From the NCBI RefSeq assembly GCF_963678635.1, contig NC_087067.1, positions 19,605,018 to 19,669,017 on the forward strand: 64,000 bases of DNA. The letters run 5' to 3'. The translations under genes and the position numbers were made by a program. The notes under the pieces were generated by a model. It made no database searches. It was not told the DNA's origin and worked only from the letters and a program-made list of their open reading frames with translations. The stretch comes from Symsagittifera roscoffensis. Its lineage: Eukaryota; Xenacoelomorpha; Acoela; Convolutidae. Within the stretch, counting starts at the first letter, position 1. Each line of letters opens with the position of its first letter. This document shows positions 18,321-31,382 of the stretch, piece by piece.

Positions 18321-21300
18321 CGTTTATTGTTGTTATTTTTTATTGAGACCGACAATAAATTAACAATTTAGCTAATTTAAACTTCACGGGTGTTCAGTGC
18401 AGTTTTTGTTAAAACCATCAATCAGGCCATGATATGATTAATTATTCACGGAGAAGCTACCTTCATTGATGAATGGTCGTAGTTCTTAAGTAGTAATTAA
18501 TTAAAGTGTTCTTAAGATCCAAATTTTGGTTTGTCTTAGGTTACTAAACATCTGATTTCGCATCACTTCTAAATTCTGGTGCTTAAGCTATGTTTAATCC
18601 TCATAGCATACATTTTTCTGATTTGGTTCGAAACAGTTCATTGCAGCACTGGAATTTATGAAAAATGATCGATTACATTGTTATTTATGGACAGTTACGG
18701 ATCAACTGAGCTATCTGTCCCCCAAGCAAAAACGGTAAAACGCTACAAAAAGACGTCAGAAAACGCAAGTAGATTTATTTTTATGAGTATTTTTTCGCAG
18801 ACTTTTGTTTGAGTGACCATAGTCTCATCGAGGAAAGCAAGTTACCGGGTTTGTGCTCTAGCCTTGTATCTGAATAGCAAAAATTGTTCTCCGCAGCACA
18901 TTAGTATTGTACGCAACAGCTTCCCCTATACGACAGAAAAAAGTCGTTTTTATATGCCTCAGTTTTCTTGATTTTTTCTCTCTGAATGTAACTTTTCAGC
19001 TTAGATACCGTAAATTTTGGCGTTCCACATTCTTTGGAAAATCTGCTTTATGATTTCATATCATTCAAACTGTTTTCAACTGGTTATAAACATGTCTCAA
19101 GTACCCATTGAGCTATCTCCATACCAACGCGACAATGCAGGTAGACTCTCTGTGAAATTTGAAAAATTATTGATTTTAATTGCTCAAAAATGGATACAAT
19201 TCAAAGCAAAAAAAATCCCTATATAGTCGATTATAATTACCCTCGCGATGAGCAAGGGTATTGCAATCGGTTACTAGATTTTTTCCCATAAATCACAGAC
19301 TGATCAAAATTAGAAATAAAAAACTAAGGTTCAATTCATAATGAATTCAAATTGCACACTTGTTGTGGAGGTATCAAATGCGCCTGGAACGGGAAAGGTC
19401 CTGGGTTTGAATCTGACAGGACCTGTTTTCTTTCGAAGGGAAAATAATCCGTCTCAAAAAAGTTGTCAGCTTAATTTTGTCTGCTTCTGTTTTGTAGCCA
19501 CATTATAGACTTAATTTTTTAAAATATTATAGTTTGTTATACTGTTTTGATTTACCTCTGCTGTTTCTAGTTTCACTAACCTTGACTTCGTATCTTTTCT
19601 TTCTTTTAAGTTATCCTTTTTCGCTGAAAAAGTTATTCTGTCGAAATGATGTCAGCCTACTTTTTGTCAACTTAGTGACTTTGCTTTGAGTCGTTTCAAC
19701 GAAACCAAGTGTTTTATTTTATGCTCACCTATGGATCAGACAAAACGCTTGAATTCGTGGTAGAAATTACAGCTCAACTTTTTCATGACAACTTTTTTTT
19801 GTCTTTTCATCTTTTTTTATTCTTTTTTTTTCGGTTTGATGGGTTTCAACCTATATTATATCAGTTTATTGGCCTCAATTTTCGTCTTGTGAAGTGCAAA
19901 AAATATGTGCATTTTTGTTCTTTGAGGCTGAGGGGGACAGAAAGTTTCTTTTTCGACATCCATTTTTTGAATTTCTTTTCGGGTTTTTGATTATCTTTGT
20001 TTAGACATATTAGAACTCGGTCGATGTTAAATCGGTTTGGAGGCCTTGTATTGTTTCATTTGACGAGCACCTAAATTGTTTTGAGTGTTTGATGTTTAGA
20101 CGGCGAGGGGGATTTTTAAGCTTTTCATAAGTTTTAAGTCTTATTGACTTTTTCTCGGCTTAAAGAGTTTCCAAAAAGATATCTTTGACTTTGTTACCGC
20201 TGGGCACATTAGCTTCCGATGCTAAGTTTGCATTCGTTTGTCTCGGCAAATTCCAAATTCCGTTTCAAAACTAGCCTTATTCATTTTGATAAATCTAGTT
20301 TTTTGATTTTCTTTTAAAAAGTTTGTCCCCATTTTTTCCTTGTTTTGTATCGCCTTTATATTTTTACAAAAAGTAATTTTTGTTGTTACAACTTAATTTA
20401 ATCTTTGTGTAGCAAGCTGATAATGCCCCGTCTGTTAACCTTTTTTTTCCTATGGTTCTCTTACATAATCCGAGTTTTGATGATTCCACTACTTAATATC
20501 CCCTTTTGTCCCCAAATGTTAGAATAACAGTGAAACTTAATTAAAAATGATTCGGAACTACAGCGTCGGTAAACCTCAAATTTTCCATTGATAACTATTC
20601 GGAGAAATAAAACAAGATAACGTGCACGCTTCTAAAAGCTGAATTACTTTTGCAATAGTCTAGCTTTGACTTGAACATGGAATTTATTTCAAGCGACAAG
20701 ATTCAAAAATTTAATAAAAAAATTTGATTTTTCAAATTTGAACATGATCTTGAAACTAACTCTCCAAAAACAGATTAATTGGTTGAAATTAAATGAAAAA
20801 TAGAATAAAAACCGAAAAAGATGAAAATTTTTTCGATTCATTTAATGTTTTGTTGATTTTTTTGTTGTTGAAATTTTGGCATCCAAAGCAGTGTTTTAAA
20901 GTTAAAGGACCAACTATTCCTAGATATAAACTTCAGGAGACAGTATTTTTTAATTGCAAGACGGGTCAAAGCTTTTTTTTGTCTCCGGGTAGCTGCAAGA
21001 AGATGTCTTTTAACAAAAAAAAAAGAACGAAAAGGGTTTGAACTCAAAGTTTTTAAGAAAACAAATAGAAAACAAATTATAGCTTAAGTTCGCTTTAATT
21101 TTTTTAGTAAATTAGGATGTTTTTCTGCTTTTTGTTCATTTAGAGACTGGTTTTTATTTTTTTGAACAGGTGCTCGCCTGATCGAAAACCATAATGCCAG
21201 CCCTCTACAGCTTTTCTTGTTCTGGCCACAGCAGATGAAGCCGCGCTCCAGATAAAGAGAGAGGGGATAGATGTTCTAATTTTGGGAGGAAAGTTTCAAT

Positions 21301-21543
21301 TTAACTGATCAAAAAAGGGTAACTCGTCCTGCATGTTTTGCAATTTTTTCATTTTGTTTTATGGTTGTTTCATCGCTTGCTACTGGAATTTACTCTCTTA
21401 TGTATTGAATGAAGCCAATATTTTAAAAACTAAACCAACATTTTGATTTGTAACGTACTTTTTTTTTCAACCCCATGACCGCAATGATCCAGAGAAACGT
21501 TAAAAGAACACCCAGACATCTTGCAATCTAGGAAGTTTTGTGA
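18321..21543. other. Spacer between elements A and B
   Basis: AT-rich, with mixed strand composition unlike the flanking elements. All open frames are short and lack recognisable domains. No rRNA or convincing tRNA was seen. It was one continuous pre-insertion locus if both elements inserted independently. Confidence 0.6.
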
Positions 21544-21547
21544 AATT
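21544..21547. repeat. Left target-site duplication of element B (AATT)
   Basis: AATT directly precedes the LTR start and is repeated exactly at 41606-41609 after the other LTR. A 4-bp duplication is usual for many Ty3/gypsy integrases. Confidence 0.88.
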
Positions 21548-21956
21548 TGAGTTAGGCTCGATGGTCTAACTCATAGAGTAATTTCGGATAGGGTACACCG
21601 TCTGCTCGTCATGCTATCTTATTTTCGGCCGGATAGATTCGTGCAACTTCTTAGTCTAATACCGATCCTAATCTTACTCTTATATCTACTAGTCTCAGGG
21701 TGTTTAACCAGTCTCTGCTAGGCTCAATAGATCTAGAGTATACTGGCTTATTGCGATTACTGAAGTTCTCTTGGAGAGGTAACTAATTTCCAAGTTAAAT
21801 TCAAATCTCTCTGGTGCTGAAATTACAAGTAATTTCAGCACTTACAAACAAGTGGGTTGTTATTTAAATGGAATATGATTGGTTATTAATGAATATTTTA
21901 TAGTGATAAAATATCTAATTTATCCAATAATAAAATGTAGTTTAGATCAGGTTCCA
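21548..21956 (-). repeat. 3' LTR of element B (409 bp)
   Basis: On the minus strand it runs TGGAACC...CTAACTCA, preceded by the purine tract GGATGGG (21957-21963). It keeps the 28-nt palindrome (21814-21841), CCAAT and a TATAAAA-like sequence. Confidence 0.93.
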
Positions 21957-23684
21957 CCCATCCGGGGTTTACAGAGTTTTTAGATTTATCTTTCTTTCTG
22001 TAATTGATGGATGGATGATGAACGTTGGTATTTGGTGAACATCATTTTCTTATCCGGTTTCTCTTGAAGAAGAACGTTCCAGAACGCTGGAATCAGGGAT
22101 AAGAAATTGTTATTACGTCATTCGGCAATGACTGTGATCCCCAATGAAAACCATCCGATTTCAAAATGGTTTGCTATGTCAGGTTTTTCTGTATTAGTAG
22201 AGAACTGTTTTGTGTGCAACCTCGTCTGGGAATGGCGTGAAGATCTTTTTTGGAAGGGATGCCTTGTAATCTCGGATCTGTACGTATACTTGAACATCGA
22301 GGTGGTCATTGGTCTAGTTCAATGAAGTCCTTTTCTGCGATGTCAAGTCGTATTCTAAATCCTTTGAGTCGTGATCGTGGACGGCATGTCGGTTGTGTTT
22401 AGCCATTCTTTTGTTCGAGTGTGATGGGATCGTCTAGTCTTTGGATGTTCGTCTTTGTTGTTGTGTATGATCTATATACTGCATATTATGATTTACAATT
22501 TTTAATTTTCTGTTAGTCTGGTTTTTAGTCATGATCTTAGTTAGTTGTTTTCACAAAAGCGTTTTATCTTAGTTCAGTTATTTTGAAGAGTTACTCACCC
22601 TTGAGTACCTCCTATTAAAAATTGAAGTGTGGTCACAAAGCGTGGGTGTAGCGCGGTGGGTTAGGCCGGCTATAAGCATGCTCAGGACGTCCTTCTCTGG
22701 TGGGTTAGGCCAGGAATGGGAGTATAATTTCATGCTGTTTCTTTGAAAGGTCCTGTTATGTGATAACATTTTATGTTGGTTTTTTCTGGTCTTTCTTATG
22801 TTACTTTGGTTGTGTCCTTTTTTCAAAAACAAATTGTTTTTGGTTTGGGTTTGTCTTACGACTTTTTTGTGTTTTATTATTTCTTTCTTAGACTTTATAA
22901 AAGTCTCTAAAAGAATAGATTATCCAGTTTTAAGCTGGGTTAATCCGGTTTGGGTACCGTTGGTTTTCTTTTCTTAGTCATGCTGTTATTTTATGATTTG
23001 TGGTGTTTAGTAAGCTGCGTTGGTTAGTTTGGTTTAGTATATAATTCCTCTCCAACCGGGTTAAAGGAAAGGACTTTTTTGTGTTTTATTATTTCTTTCT
23101 TAGACTTTATAATAGTCTCTAAAAGAATAGATTATCCAGTTTTAAGCTGGGTTAATCCGGTTTGGGTACCGTTGGTTTTCTTTTCTTAGTCATGCTGTTA
23201 TTTTATGATTTGTGGTGTTTAGTAAGCTGCGTTGGTTAGTTTGGTTTAGTATATAATTCTTCTCCAACCAGGTTAAAGGAAAAATTGAAATTTGTTATTG
23301 CTAGTTTGAATTGTTGTTAGTGAAAACTCGAAATATAAAATCAATATTTAAACAATTCTTCGTGGGCGAGCTGTGCGAGTTTGGATAGAATTCTTGTGCG
23401 AATGAATGAAATTATTGAAAAGGTCAGTACTGCTTTCTCATTTTATGAATTTATTGCATCAAAATTGAATTTTACTGCTTTTGAGGAATTTTAAAATTAT
23501 AAATTTTTATCGCATTTAATTTTACTGCTTCTTGGGGAATAAATTTATAAATGAAATTACTACATTGGGTATGAATTTTACTACATTATTTAGTGCGAAA
23601 GATTTAGGAGTTTTATTTATGAATTAACAAGTTTGTATTTCTATTTGTGTTTTTTCTGTTCTGTAGATGATTGTGGTGTTAAGA
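21957..23684 (-). other. 3' untranslated region of element B
   Basis: Collinear with the 3' UTR of A, including the paired GGTGGGTTAGGCC sequences (about 22650-22720). It carries an extra 212-bp tandem duplication. Small open frames here are not conserved with A. Confidence 0.65.
22860..23283. repeat. 212-bp tandem duplication in 3' UTR of B
   Basis: Two nearly identical adjacent copies, 22860-23071 and 23072-23283, both running from GACTTTTTTGTG to the TCTCCAACC(G/A)GGTTAAAGG block. Element A has one copy (about 16555-16765). Confidence 0.88.
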
Positions 23685-23767
23685 CTAAAAGAATAAATTA
23701 AACATTGACAGAAAATGGTTAGTATATTTTGAATTTATTAGTTAAAATTATTTTAATTCATATTTAC
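23685..23767 (-). other. Conserved post-stop intron, element B copy
   Basis: On the minus strand TAA is followed by G|GTAAATATGAATTAAA. A TACTAAC branch sequence lies at 23718-23724, and the intron ends TTATTCTTTTAG. It corresponds to the intron at 16055-16134 of A, with diverged interior but conserved signals. Confidence 0.7.
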
Positions 23768-23768
23768 C

Positions 23769-25562
23769 TTAATCATCTGGGAAACAGCCATGTGGGAAGA
23801 TGTCGTGAATCAATTTTGAAGTTGTTAGTAACTTGGCTAGTATGCGTATAACATTTTTAGTTTGTAGCAGTGGCCAAAGCAATTGAAGTGCGTTGATGGT
23901 GTTTAGTTCTTCTGTGCCTACTGCGAATTCATGAGGTGTGTTTTGAATGAGGTTGTAAATTTTATGATTATATTTAGTATTATGAATAAACTCTAGTATG
24001 GGTATTTCGATAGGTTGTATGAATTCATGCGGGATAATGAAGGGTCTTGATTCTTCATCATTGAAGGTCTTCGTGATGGGGCAAAGTATATACATTTGGG
24101 TAACTGGATCGTAATTGCGGAGGATGCCATGGAGGTTAGTATTTTTAATGCAATATAATTGAGAAAGAATGGTGACGTGTACTTTGAATTAATAAACTGA
24201 AAACGATGGTGGGGTTGTCGTGATGGTGTATATAAATCAAAATGGTTTTGTATTAAACGATAATATGTATAAGTGTGCGTTTGTTTAGTGCGTAACCTTA
24301 TAACGTGGGAACAGTGCAAATCGCGTTTCTGTGGTAAAAGAAAGTGAAAGGTTAGTGAAAATAACTGAAATTTATCATAGAAGCTTTCATATGCTTGTAT
24401 GTCAACTAGTGCTTCTGAAATTATATGATCGTGCTTTTTATCAAAAATATTAAATGTAAATAAGTATGATGTTTTAATAAAGAAATTTTCGGTTAGTTGC
24501 GGGTTTGCAAAGCGGTTTTCGTTTAAAAGTTTATCATGGTTAGGACGGATGATATTATGATCGTAGTATTCTATTGAGAAATCTTTAGCTCGGGATGCGG
24601 TGAAAATTTTTAATAACTTTCTTATATCCAACATAAGTAAATTGTCGAGGTGTTAATGATGTGATGAGTCTATGTAGTACATTTTTATTCTTCTCTACAT
24701 TTTCATTAGTTTTTGTTAGTGGCAGATAAAGGGGGTTAGCATAATTGTAGTAAGCTGTCCAATGAAGTGTTGGCCTTAAAACGTGCTCATCAACAAAATT
24801 TCGTGTTTCATTAGGAATGGTAGAAGTATTTAAGGTATATTGTGGAAATGAGGGTAGGGTTATTTCAAGAAAATTTTTAGTGTTTGTGTCTTCTGGGTGG
24901 TTGATATATTCTTTGGCTGTTCCGGGTTTTGTTGTAAATGGGTGATTTGGGAATTTTTGTTTAAAAGTGCGGTAAGCTCGGTTAGTGCTGGTAGGTGTTT
25001 CGGTGGATGTGGATGATTGGGCGAAAGATGGAGTGTAAGCTGAAGAGGGTGTACGAGTTGGTGGATTTGATGATGTTACTGTTGATGATAGTTGATGTAT
25101 CGTAAGAGTGTGGGGGTGTGTCAATTGTTGTTGTAATGTAATAAAATTGTCAAGTTCTTCGGAGATTTGGATGTTATCTGGGGAGTTATTATGTGATCTG
25201 TCGGAAATAAATGGAGAATAGGTTGGGGTTACTTGAGAAGCGTAAGAAGGAGTGGAAAGGGATGGGAGTGGATGACTGGTTTGTATGGGTTGAAAGGGGG
25301 TTTTGAAAAAACTGAACAATTGTTCTGAGTATGGGTAGAGGGAGATGGTTCGGAGTCTGCGAATTCATCGGGAGTTGTTAAAATGTGAGATAGTACGAAA
25401 AACTGAAATATCTGAGTTAGTATCAGAATTCATGCTTGATGGTATTTTAATAACTGGAGAATCAGGTGGCGGGAAAGCAAAAAGTGGGATAATTGGGATT
25501 TGAGTTTGGAGGTTGGCTGGGTGGGAATTTGAGCGATGGAGGGATCCTATTTGTCGGCTCAT
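23769..25562 (-). pseudogene. Broken copy of the 597-aa orphan ORF
   Basis: Same start context (ATG overlapping the envelope stop), same Pro/Ser-rich N-terminal half and the same C-terminal domain ending in FPDD as in A. The frame is split among 25562-25365, 25319-24585, 24634-23993 and 24095-23769 by small indels. Similarity to A is strongest in the C-terminal domain, which suggests past constraint there. Confidence 0.85.
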
Positions 25563-28175
25563 CGTGGGCTAAAAAAATGATTATTTTGAGATTGAAAAGT
25601 GGTGGTATGAGGTTGTTCGATAATTTGTTCATATGTATAATCATTTTGCAAATGATTTGTCATTATGTGTTGAATGGGGCTTTGTGTTGCATTTGGTCTA
25701 AAATTTGGATTATTTGTGATTGCTATGTTTCAAAAATTTCAGGGAACTAATGATAATGGATGGTTTTGTGGTAAGGTTGGTATCTGTGGTGCTGTAGGTG
25801 TTGTATCGACATTATTATGTTCTTCGTGATATTTGTTTGGTCTAGTGGATATTTTTGTATTTTAAATTTTTATTTGTGAATCTAGAAGTATTTTATTAAT
25901 TGATGATGAACAAATTCCAAAAAATCCTGCAAATAATATACGTGCTACACTTGCTTGGCGGTTTACTTGTGTGTGTATAGCGCATGTGTTATAGATTCCT
26001 TTTAGCAGTGAGAAAAGAAATCCAATAACATTAAACATTGCGTATAAGATAGTCAATCTTTCTAAGATGTAATATGGCCATCCTAGAAAGGCGAGAATTT
26101 TGTTTTTTAAGGTTACAAAACTGAAAATATTTATGGGTGAAATATCTTGTGGTTGGTATTTTTCACCGTTTAAATAGATGTAATTTTTGATGTCTTTAAA
26201 ATATCCGCTGTAGTCTTGTGCGTAAATGTCTGAGAATCCTGCGGTTTCTGCAAGTTTTCTTAAATTTTGGTCTATTGATTGTCGTTGAATGGTGTCCATC
26301 TGTGTTAGTAGTTCTTGAAACTGTTGTGTTCTAATGTGATGTTGTATGTCGGATTTAGAATATATACCCATCGATTGTAAGTCAATATTCGGGTTACGAG
26401 CGATAGCTTGGATACTTTCTGGTGAAAACTTTTTTAATGGCGGCATTAATGTTGGGTATGGTGTTAATAGATAGTATTTATCTTCGTCGGGATATAATTG
26501 TACTACGTTGTGGCTATTTACTGATCCACATGGTACTGCTGTGTCCCAAAAATATGTTCGTCTTGAGAGTGTATCGACAAAATATACTTTAATTTTGTAG
26601 AATATGGGGATTCTTTTGTGACATCTTTTATCTTCAAAAACGTATAAGGGTGATACTTTTTTGGTACAAGTGTAATACCATAAAATATTTCCTTCATAAT
26701 CAATAAAAGTTGATCTATTTCCGGACAACAAATATCCTGCATATGGTATTTTGAGAACTGCTAGTGCTAGTGACTGTAGAATTTGTGTTCTTTCAAGTTC
26801 ACATAATTGATGTAGTGTTTCTAATTCTGAGAGTGACATTTCTTGAAAAACTCTACTAATTGTGTAGTCTAATTTCATATCTAAGTGAATATCATAGTGA
26901 ATTGCGCCAAAATATGTGCGGTTTATGAGTGATAGTTCTTGTAATCGTGTACTATCGGCGTCTTGTGGTTTTAATTTTCCACCTATTCTTCGTATGTTTT
27001 TCTGAAATTTCACTGAAACATAATGGTTTCCGTCTGTAGGTGAATGAGATGTGGCCATGGGGTCTACAATTAAATGTTCTGTATTCATGTCGAAACCATC
27101 TTTGTATTCAACAAGGATTTCGGAGTACTGTGTTTTGTAAATCGGTGTTTTATATTTACATGCTAGTTCTGTTTCCGGGTATATTTGAAATCGTGTTAGT
27201 TTATTTTCTATATTGTGGAGGTTTCTAAATTTAGCGTTATTGCTTCTGATTTGTTCAGGATTGACTTCTTTAAATGGGATTGATTCAATAAAATATTTTT
27301 GGTGAAATTTAATCATTCGGGCTTGTATCTTTGCTACTTGAAAAACTCTGCATGTTTCTTCAGAAAACCATACAATGGTTGCTTGTGTGCGTGTTGTAGG
27401 ATCGCAATATCCTTGGTCATTTTTGCAAGGGAGTCAAATGCCTTGGTAAAGAATTGTGTCATCTTTTAAATCTCGTGTTAGTTGTACTTTTTCAAGTTGT
27501 ATTTTCCAATCAAAAAGCATTATTTCTTGATATCCTTTATTTTTTGTATCTGCTTTGCAATTTGCAGGGTCATTGATACCTATTTGAGATATCCAGTGTT
27601 TATCATTTAGATCGTGTGTCAATCTTCCGTGTGTTCCATGAAAGGGGAAATTTCTATCTAGTCTAATGTGACCTTGGTGTTTTTCAAGTTCTGCTTGATG
27701 TGCTAAGTCTGGAAAAATTTACAAGTTTTCTATTCATTCCGTCGTTTTGTGTTAATTTTTGTCGTTTAAGTTCATTGTTACAATCTTGAGGGCTAAGATG
27801 GAGTAATCTTTCTATATTACTTTGATAGAAAGATTCGTGGTCTAGTCGGTTTTTATTTCCGTTTGAGACTTGCGAGCAATGTACTTTCTTTTCGGAAAAG
27901 GTTGCTGTAAATTTGTATCCTGTTAATGTTGTTGATCGGACTTTTGAGTATAGTGTGGCTACTATATTTGTTGTTTCTATGGCTTGTGGTTCGGATTCGC
28001 GTTGTGTGACTTGATTTATAGCGTACTTGTGTAGTGTTTTTTGTTCGCTTTCCTCACAATCATAGTGTGTTACTAACAAATCCTGAGTTCCTGTACGAGG
28101 GGATGGTTTTGTGTGTTGTTCGGAAAAAATTAGAAAAAGAATGTGTTGAAACGTAAATATCTTTAAAATATACAT
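25559..28175 (-). pseudogene. env-like: Broken envelope-like gene of element B
   Basis: It starts with a signal-peptide-like N-terminus and follows the A glycoprotein along its whole length, but is split by frameshifts and stops (fragments 28175-27684, 27622-27434 and 27316-25862). The tail after residue ~770 is cut by a stop near 25862, although related tail sequence continues to the ATGA at 25559-25562. The Cys/aromatic region and membrane segment are still recognisable. It overlaps the upstream frame by the same 13 nt as in A. Confidence 0.85.
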
Positions 28176-29303
28176 GTGTATGATAATCCGGGGTATGGGT
28201 TATAAATTTTGAGATACCCAATTGTGTTTTTGGTATATCTATGGTATTTATATATTACTTCAGTTGTTATAAAGGGAGGAGGTAGAGATTGAGCTGTTAT
28301 GTTTGGTGGACTTAGGGGAAAAGGGTGTTGAACAATATTATTAAGTCTGATTGTGATTTCAAATTTTAGTTGGAGACTGTTTTGTTGAAGTATTTGAATG
28401 TTATGTTCTCGGATATCGTCGTTAATATCTTGTCTATATTGTAATCTATTAAGTTCCCAACTGTGGAGTCGGTTACTTTCTTGATGTTGTCCAAATAATG
28501 GGGAGGTGCTACGAAAGTGTTCCAATCTAATCGTGAAGGGATATTTGACGATGATTATTCTCGATATCTAGCGTCAAGATTGTTTGGGAAATTTAAAGGG
28601 AAAAGTGTCGGTGAGATTTTACTTAATGATGGTGTTGAAGGGAGTGATGGTGTTTCTGGTAATGATGATAGTGTTGTATCAGAAAAAATATCTATTGGTT
28701 CATTTACTATGTTCGGTTTACCTTGTGTATATGAGTGTGTTGTCCAATATGGTGGTCTTTCTGTCGTGTCTGGAGGATTAAAAGGGTTATCTCGGATTTG
28801 CTGTGATGTGGGGGTTGAACCTAGGTAGTCTGAGGGTATATTTGAGGTGCTATGTTGTGAAAGGAGTGTAAGAGTTTCTGGCAGTGTACCGCTTGAATTT
28901 TCTGAAGTGGTTGCTGTTTGTGACTGGGGTTTATCAAAATGAACTCTGGGGGTTTGAAAATTTTTATTTCTTCGCGGATGTATAATTTGTCTATTTACTT
29001 CAACTGTATTTTGATTTTGACTAATATGTCTTATTCTATTTAAATCTTTTGGTAATGTGGGGTATAAATTATATGTTGGTTCACTTAGGGATGCTTGTCG
29101 CTGAACTGGTTCTAGTGGTTCGGATAAACGGGCGTGTCATTCTTCGAAAGTGTATGGGTTATCTTGAAAAGAAATTCGTGGGGATGTTTGGGGGTTTTGG
29201 GTAGTTGTAGGTCTGACTGGGTTTTCTTGGGAAGATGTCGGTGAAGACTATTTTGGTGGTGCTTGGTTAGCAATTTTGGAAATGTGACTGATTAATCTGT
29301 TTC
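28163..29303 (-). pseudogene. ATG-less ORF, second (downstream) copy in B
   Basis: Homologous to 10519-11655 of A. The conserved C-terminal part is open at 28525-28163. Upstream it is broken, including a TAG near 29250. Like A it lacks an early in-frame ATG. It is more divergent from A than the other B copy. Confidence 0.75.
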
Positions 29304-30077
29304 TTATTGGGAAGATTTATGTTTATTGTAATATTCTTCGATGAAAAGAATTAAAAGTATTGTTGCTAAGGCGAATGTGCCTATTGCCTTTTTTACACAT
29401 TTGCACAATGTCATAATTTCTTGATATCCTTTATTTTTTGTGTCTGCTTTGCAGTTTGATGGGTCATTTATACCAATGTGTGGTATCCAGTGTTTATCGT
29501 GTATGTCATAAGTTAATCTTCCGTGTGCGCCGTTGTAGGGGTATTTTTCATCTAATTTTATATGTCCTTGATATCTTTCAAGTTCTGCTTGATGTACAGA
29601 ATCTGCAAAAACTTGGAAATATACTAATTTTCTATCTGTGTTTTTATTTCTTGTGATATTTAGTCTTAGTAACTCGTTGTTACAATCTTCGGGATTGAGA
29701 TGTAAAAGTCGTTCGATATTACTCTGGTAGAATGATTCGTGGTCAAGTCGGTTTTTATTTCCATTTGAGACTTGTGAACAATGTACTTTCTTTTCAGAAA
29801 ATGTTGCTGTGAATTTATATCCTATAACTGTTGTTGCTCGGGCTTTTGAATAAAGTGTCGCTATTACATTTGTTGTTTCTATAGCTTGTGGTTCTGTTTT
29901 GCATTGTGATACTTGATTTATTGCATATTTGTGTAGTGTTTTTTGTTCATTTTCTTCACAATCGTAACATGTTACTAATAAATCTTGGGGTCCTGTGCGG
30001 GGGGAAGGGTTTATATTCTGATTGGAGATTACTAGAAAAAAGAGTTGGAGAAAAATTAATATTTTTAGAATATACAT
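29304..30077 (-). pseudogene. Chimeric ORF: envelope N-terminus fused to small membrane protein 2 tail
   Basis: 257-aa open frame. Residues 1 to about 222 match the N-terminal quarter of the envelope-like protein of A (up to GYQEIM). The remaining ~35 residues match the C-terminus of small membrane protein 2 (CKCVKKAIG...EEYYNKHK). The junction lies near 29412. It arose from the duplication/recombination in element B. It has lost the fusion and membrane-anchor parts of the envelope but kept the signal peptide, and may be no more than a by-product. Confidence 0.85.
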
Positions 30078-31193
30078 GTGTATGATAATCCTGAGTATGG
30101 GTTATAAAATGTGATGTAACCAATTGTCTTTTTGGTATATCTGTCGTATTTGTATATTACTTCAGTTGTTATAAATGGTGGTGGTAGTGATTGAGCTGTT
30201 ATATTTGGTGGATTTAATGGGTAGGGATGTTGAGTAATGTTGTTTAGTTTAACCGTGATTTCAAATTTTAATTGTAGACTATTTTGTTGGAGTATTTGGA
30301 TGTTATGATCACGAATGTCTTCGTGGATGTCTTGTCTATTTAGTGCCCAGTTGTGGAGTCGGTTACTTTCTGGGTGTTGTCCAAATAATGGTGGAGGTGC
30401 TGTGAATGTATTCCAGTCCAGTCTTAAAGGAATATTTGTTGATGATTTTTCTCGATATCTAGCGTCGAGGTTATTTGGGAAATTTAAGTTAAAAGGCGGT
30501 GGTGAAATCTGGCTTATTGATGGTGTTGATGGTAGTGATAATGTTTCTGGTAGTGATGAGGATGTTGTTGTATCCGTAGAAATATCTATTGGATCATTGA
30601 TTAAATTTGGTTCACCTTGTGTGAATGAATGTGTTGTCCAATATGGTAGTCGTGATGTTTGGTTTGTGGGGTTAAAGGGATTTTCACGAATTTGTTCAGA
30701 TGTTGGTGTTGAACCTAAGTAATCTGAGGGTAGGCTTGAGGTGCTACGTTGTGAAAGAAGCGTAGGGGTTTCTGGTAATATACCAATGGGGTTTTCTGGA
30801 GTACTTTGTGATTGGGATTGAGGTATATCAAAATGAACTCGGGGAGTTTGAAAATTTCTGTTTAGTCGAGGATGTATAATTTGTCTATTTATTTCGACTG
30901 TATTTTAGTTTTGACTAGGATTTTGTATTTTACTTAATTCTTGTGGTAGTGTTGGGTATAAGTTATATGTTGGTTCGCTTAGAGGTGCTTGTCGTTGAAC
31001 TGGTTCTAGTGGTTCAGATAAGCGAGCGTGTCGTTCTTCAAAGATATATGGGTTATCTTGAAAGGAAATTCGCGTGGATGTTTGGGGGTTTTGGGTAGTT
31101 GAAGATGGTGTTGGGTTATCTTGGGATGATGTCGGTGAAGACTGACTGAGTGATTGTTGGTTAGTAATTTTTGATGGTTTTTTATTTATTCTT
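30065..31193 (-). pseudogene. ATG-less ORF, first (upstream) copy in B
   Basis: Close to the frame at 10519-11655 of A, with no in-frame ATG near the start, and interrupted by a CAA-to-TAA change near 30905. It overlaps the chimeric ORF start by 13 nt as in A. Upstream of its conserved start the frame is open into the preceding ORF in a +1 relation, unlike A. Confidence 0.75.
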
Positions 31194-31382
31194 TTAGTGA
31201 AAAAATTTATGTTTATTGTAGTATTCTTCTAGAAAAAGAATTAAAAGGATTGTTGCTAAGGGGAATGTTATGACTGCCTTCTTTATACATTTGCATATTG
31301 TCAAGATGAGGGATGTTAAAAATGTGATGAAAATTACGAATAGTAAAAAAATATCTGTTCTACTAAAAATTGTTTGTATCAT
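31194..31382 (-). CDS. Small membrane protein 2, element B copy (62 aa)
   Basis: Intact homologue of 10325-10513, differing at only a handful of positions, with the same two hydrophobic segments, CKCIKK loop and EEYYNKHK tail. Its ATG follows the previous TAA without a gap (TAAATG). Confidence 0.72.
   Translation of the reverse strand: MIQTIFSRTDIFLLFVIFITFLTSLILTICKCIKKAVITFPLATILLILFLEEYYNKHKFFH

Noticed and set aside
19370..19430. tRNA- or SINE-like sequence with GGGTTTGAATC
   Set aside because: A hairpin GGTCCTG/CAGGACC surrounds it, but no convincing A box, acceptor stem or cloverleaf could be built.
18321..21543. A CRISPR array, rRNA or bacterial-type operon
   Set aside because: No regular direct repeats with spacers, no rRNA-like conserved segments, and the window is clearly eukaryotic.
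22118..22325. Overlapping ORFs in the 3' UTR of B
   Set aside because: They are not open in the corresponding part of A (17250-17500).
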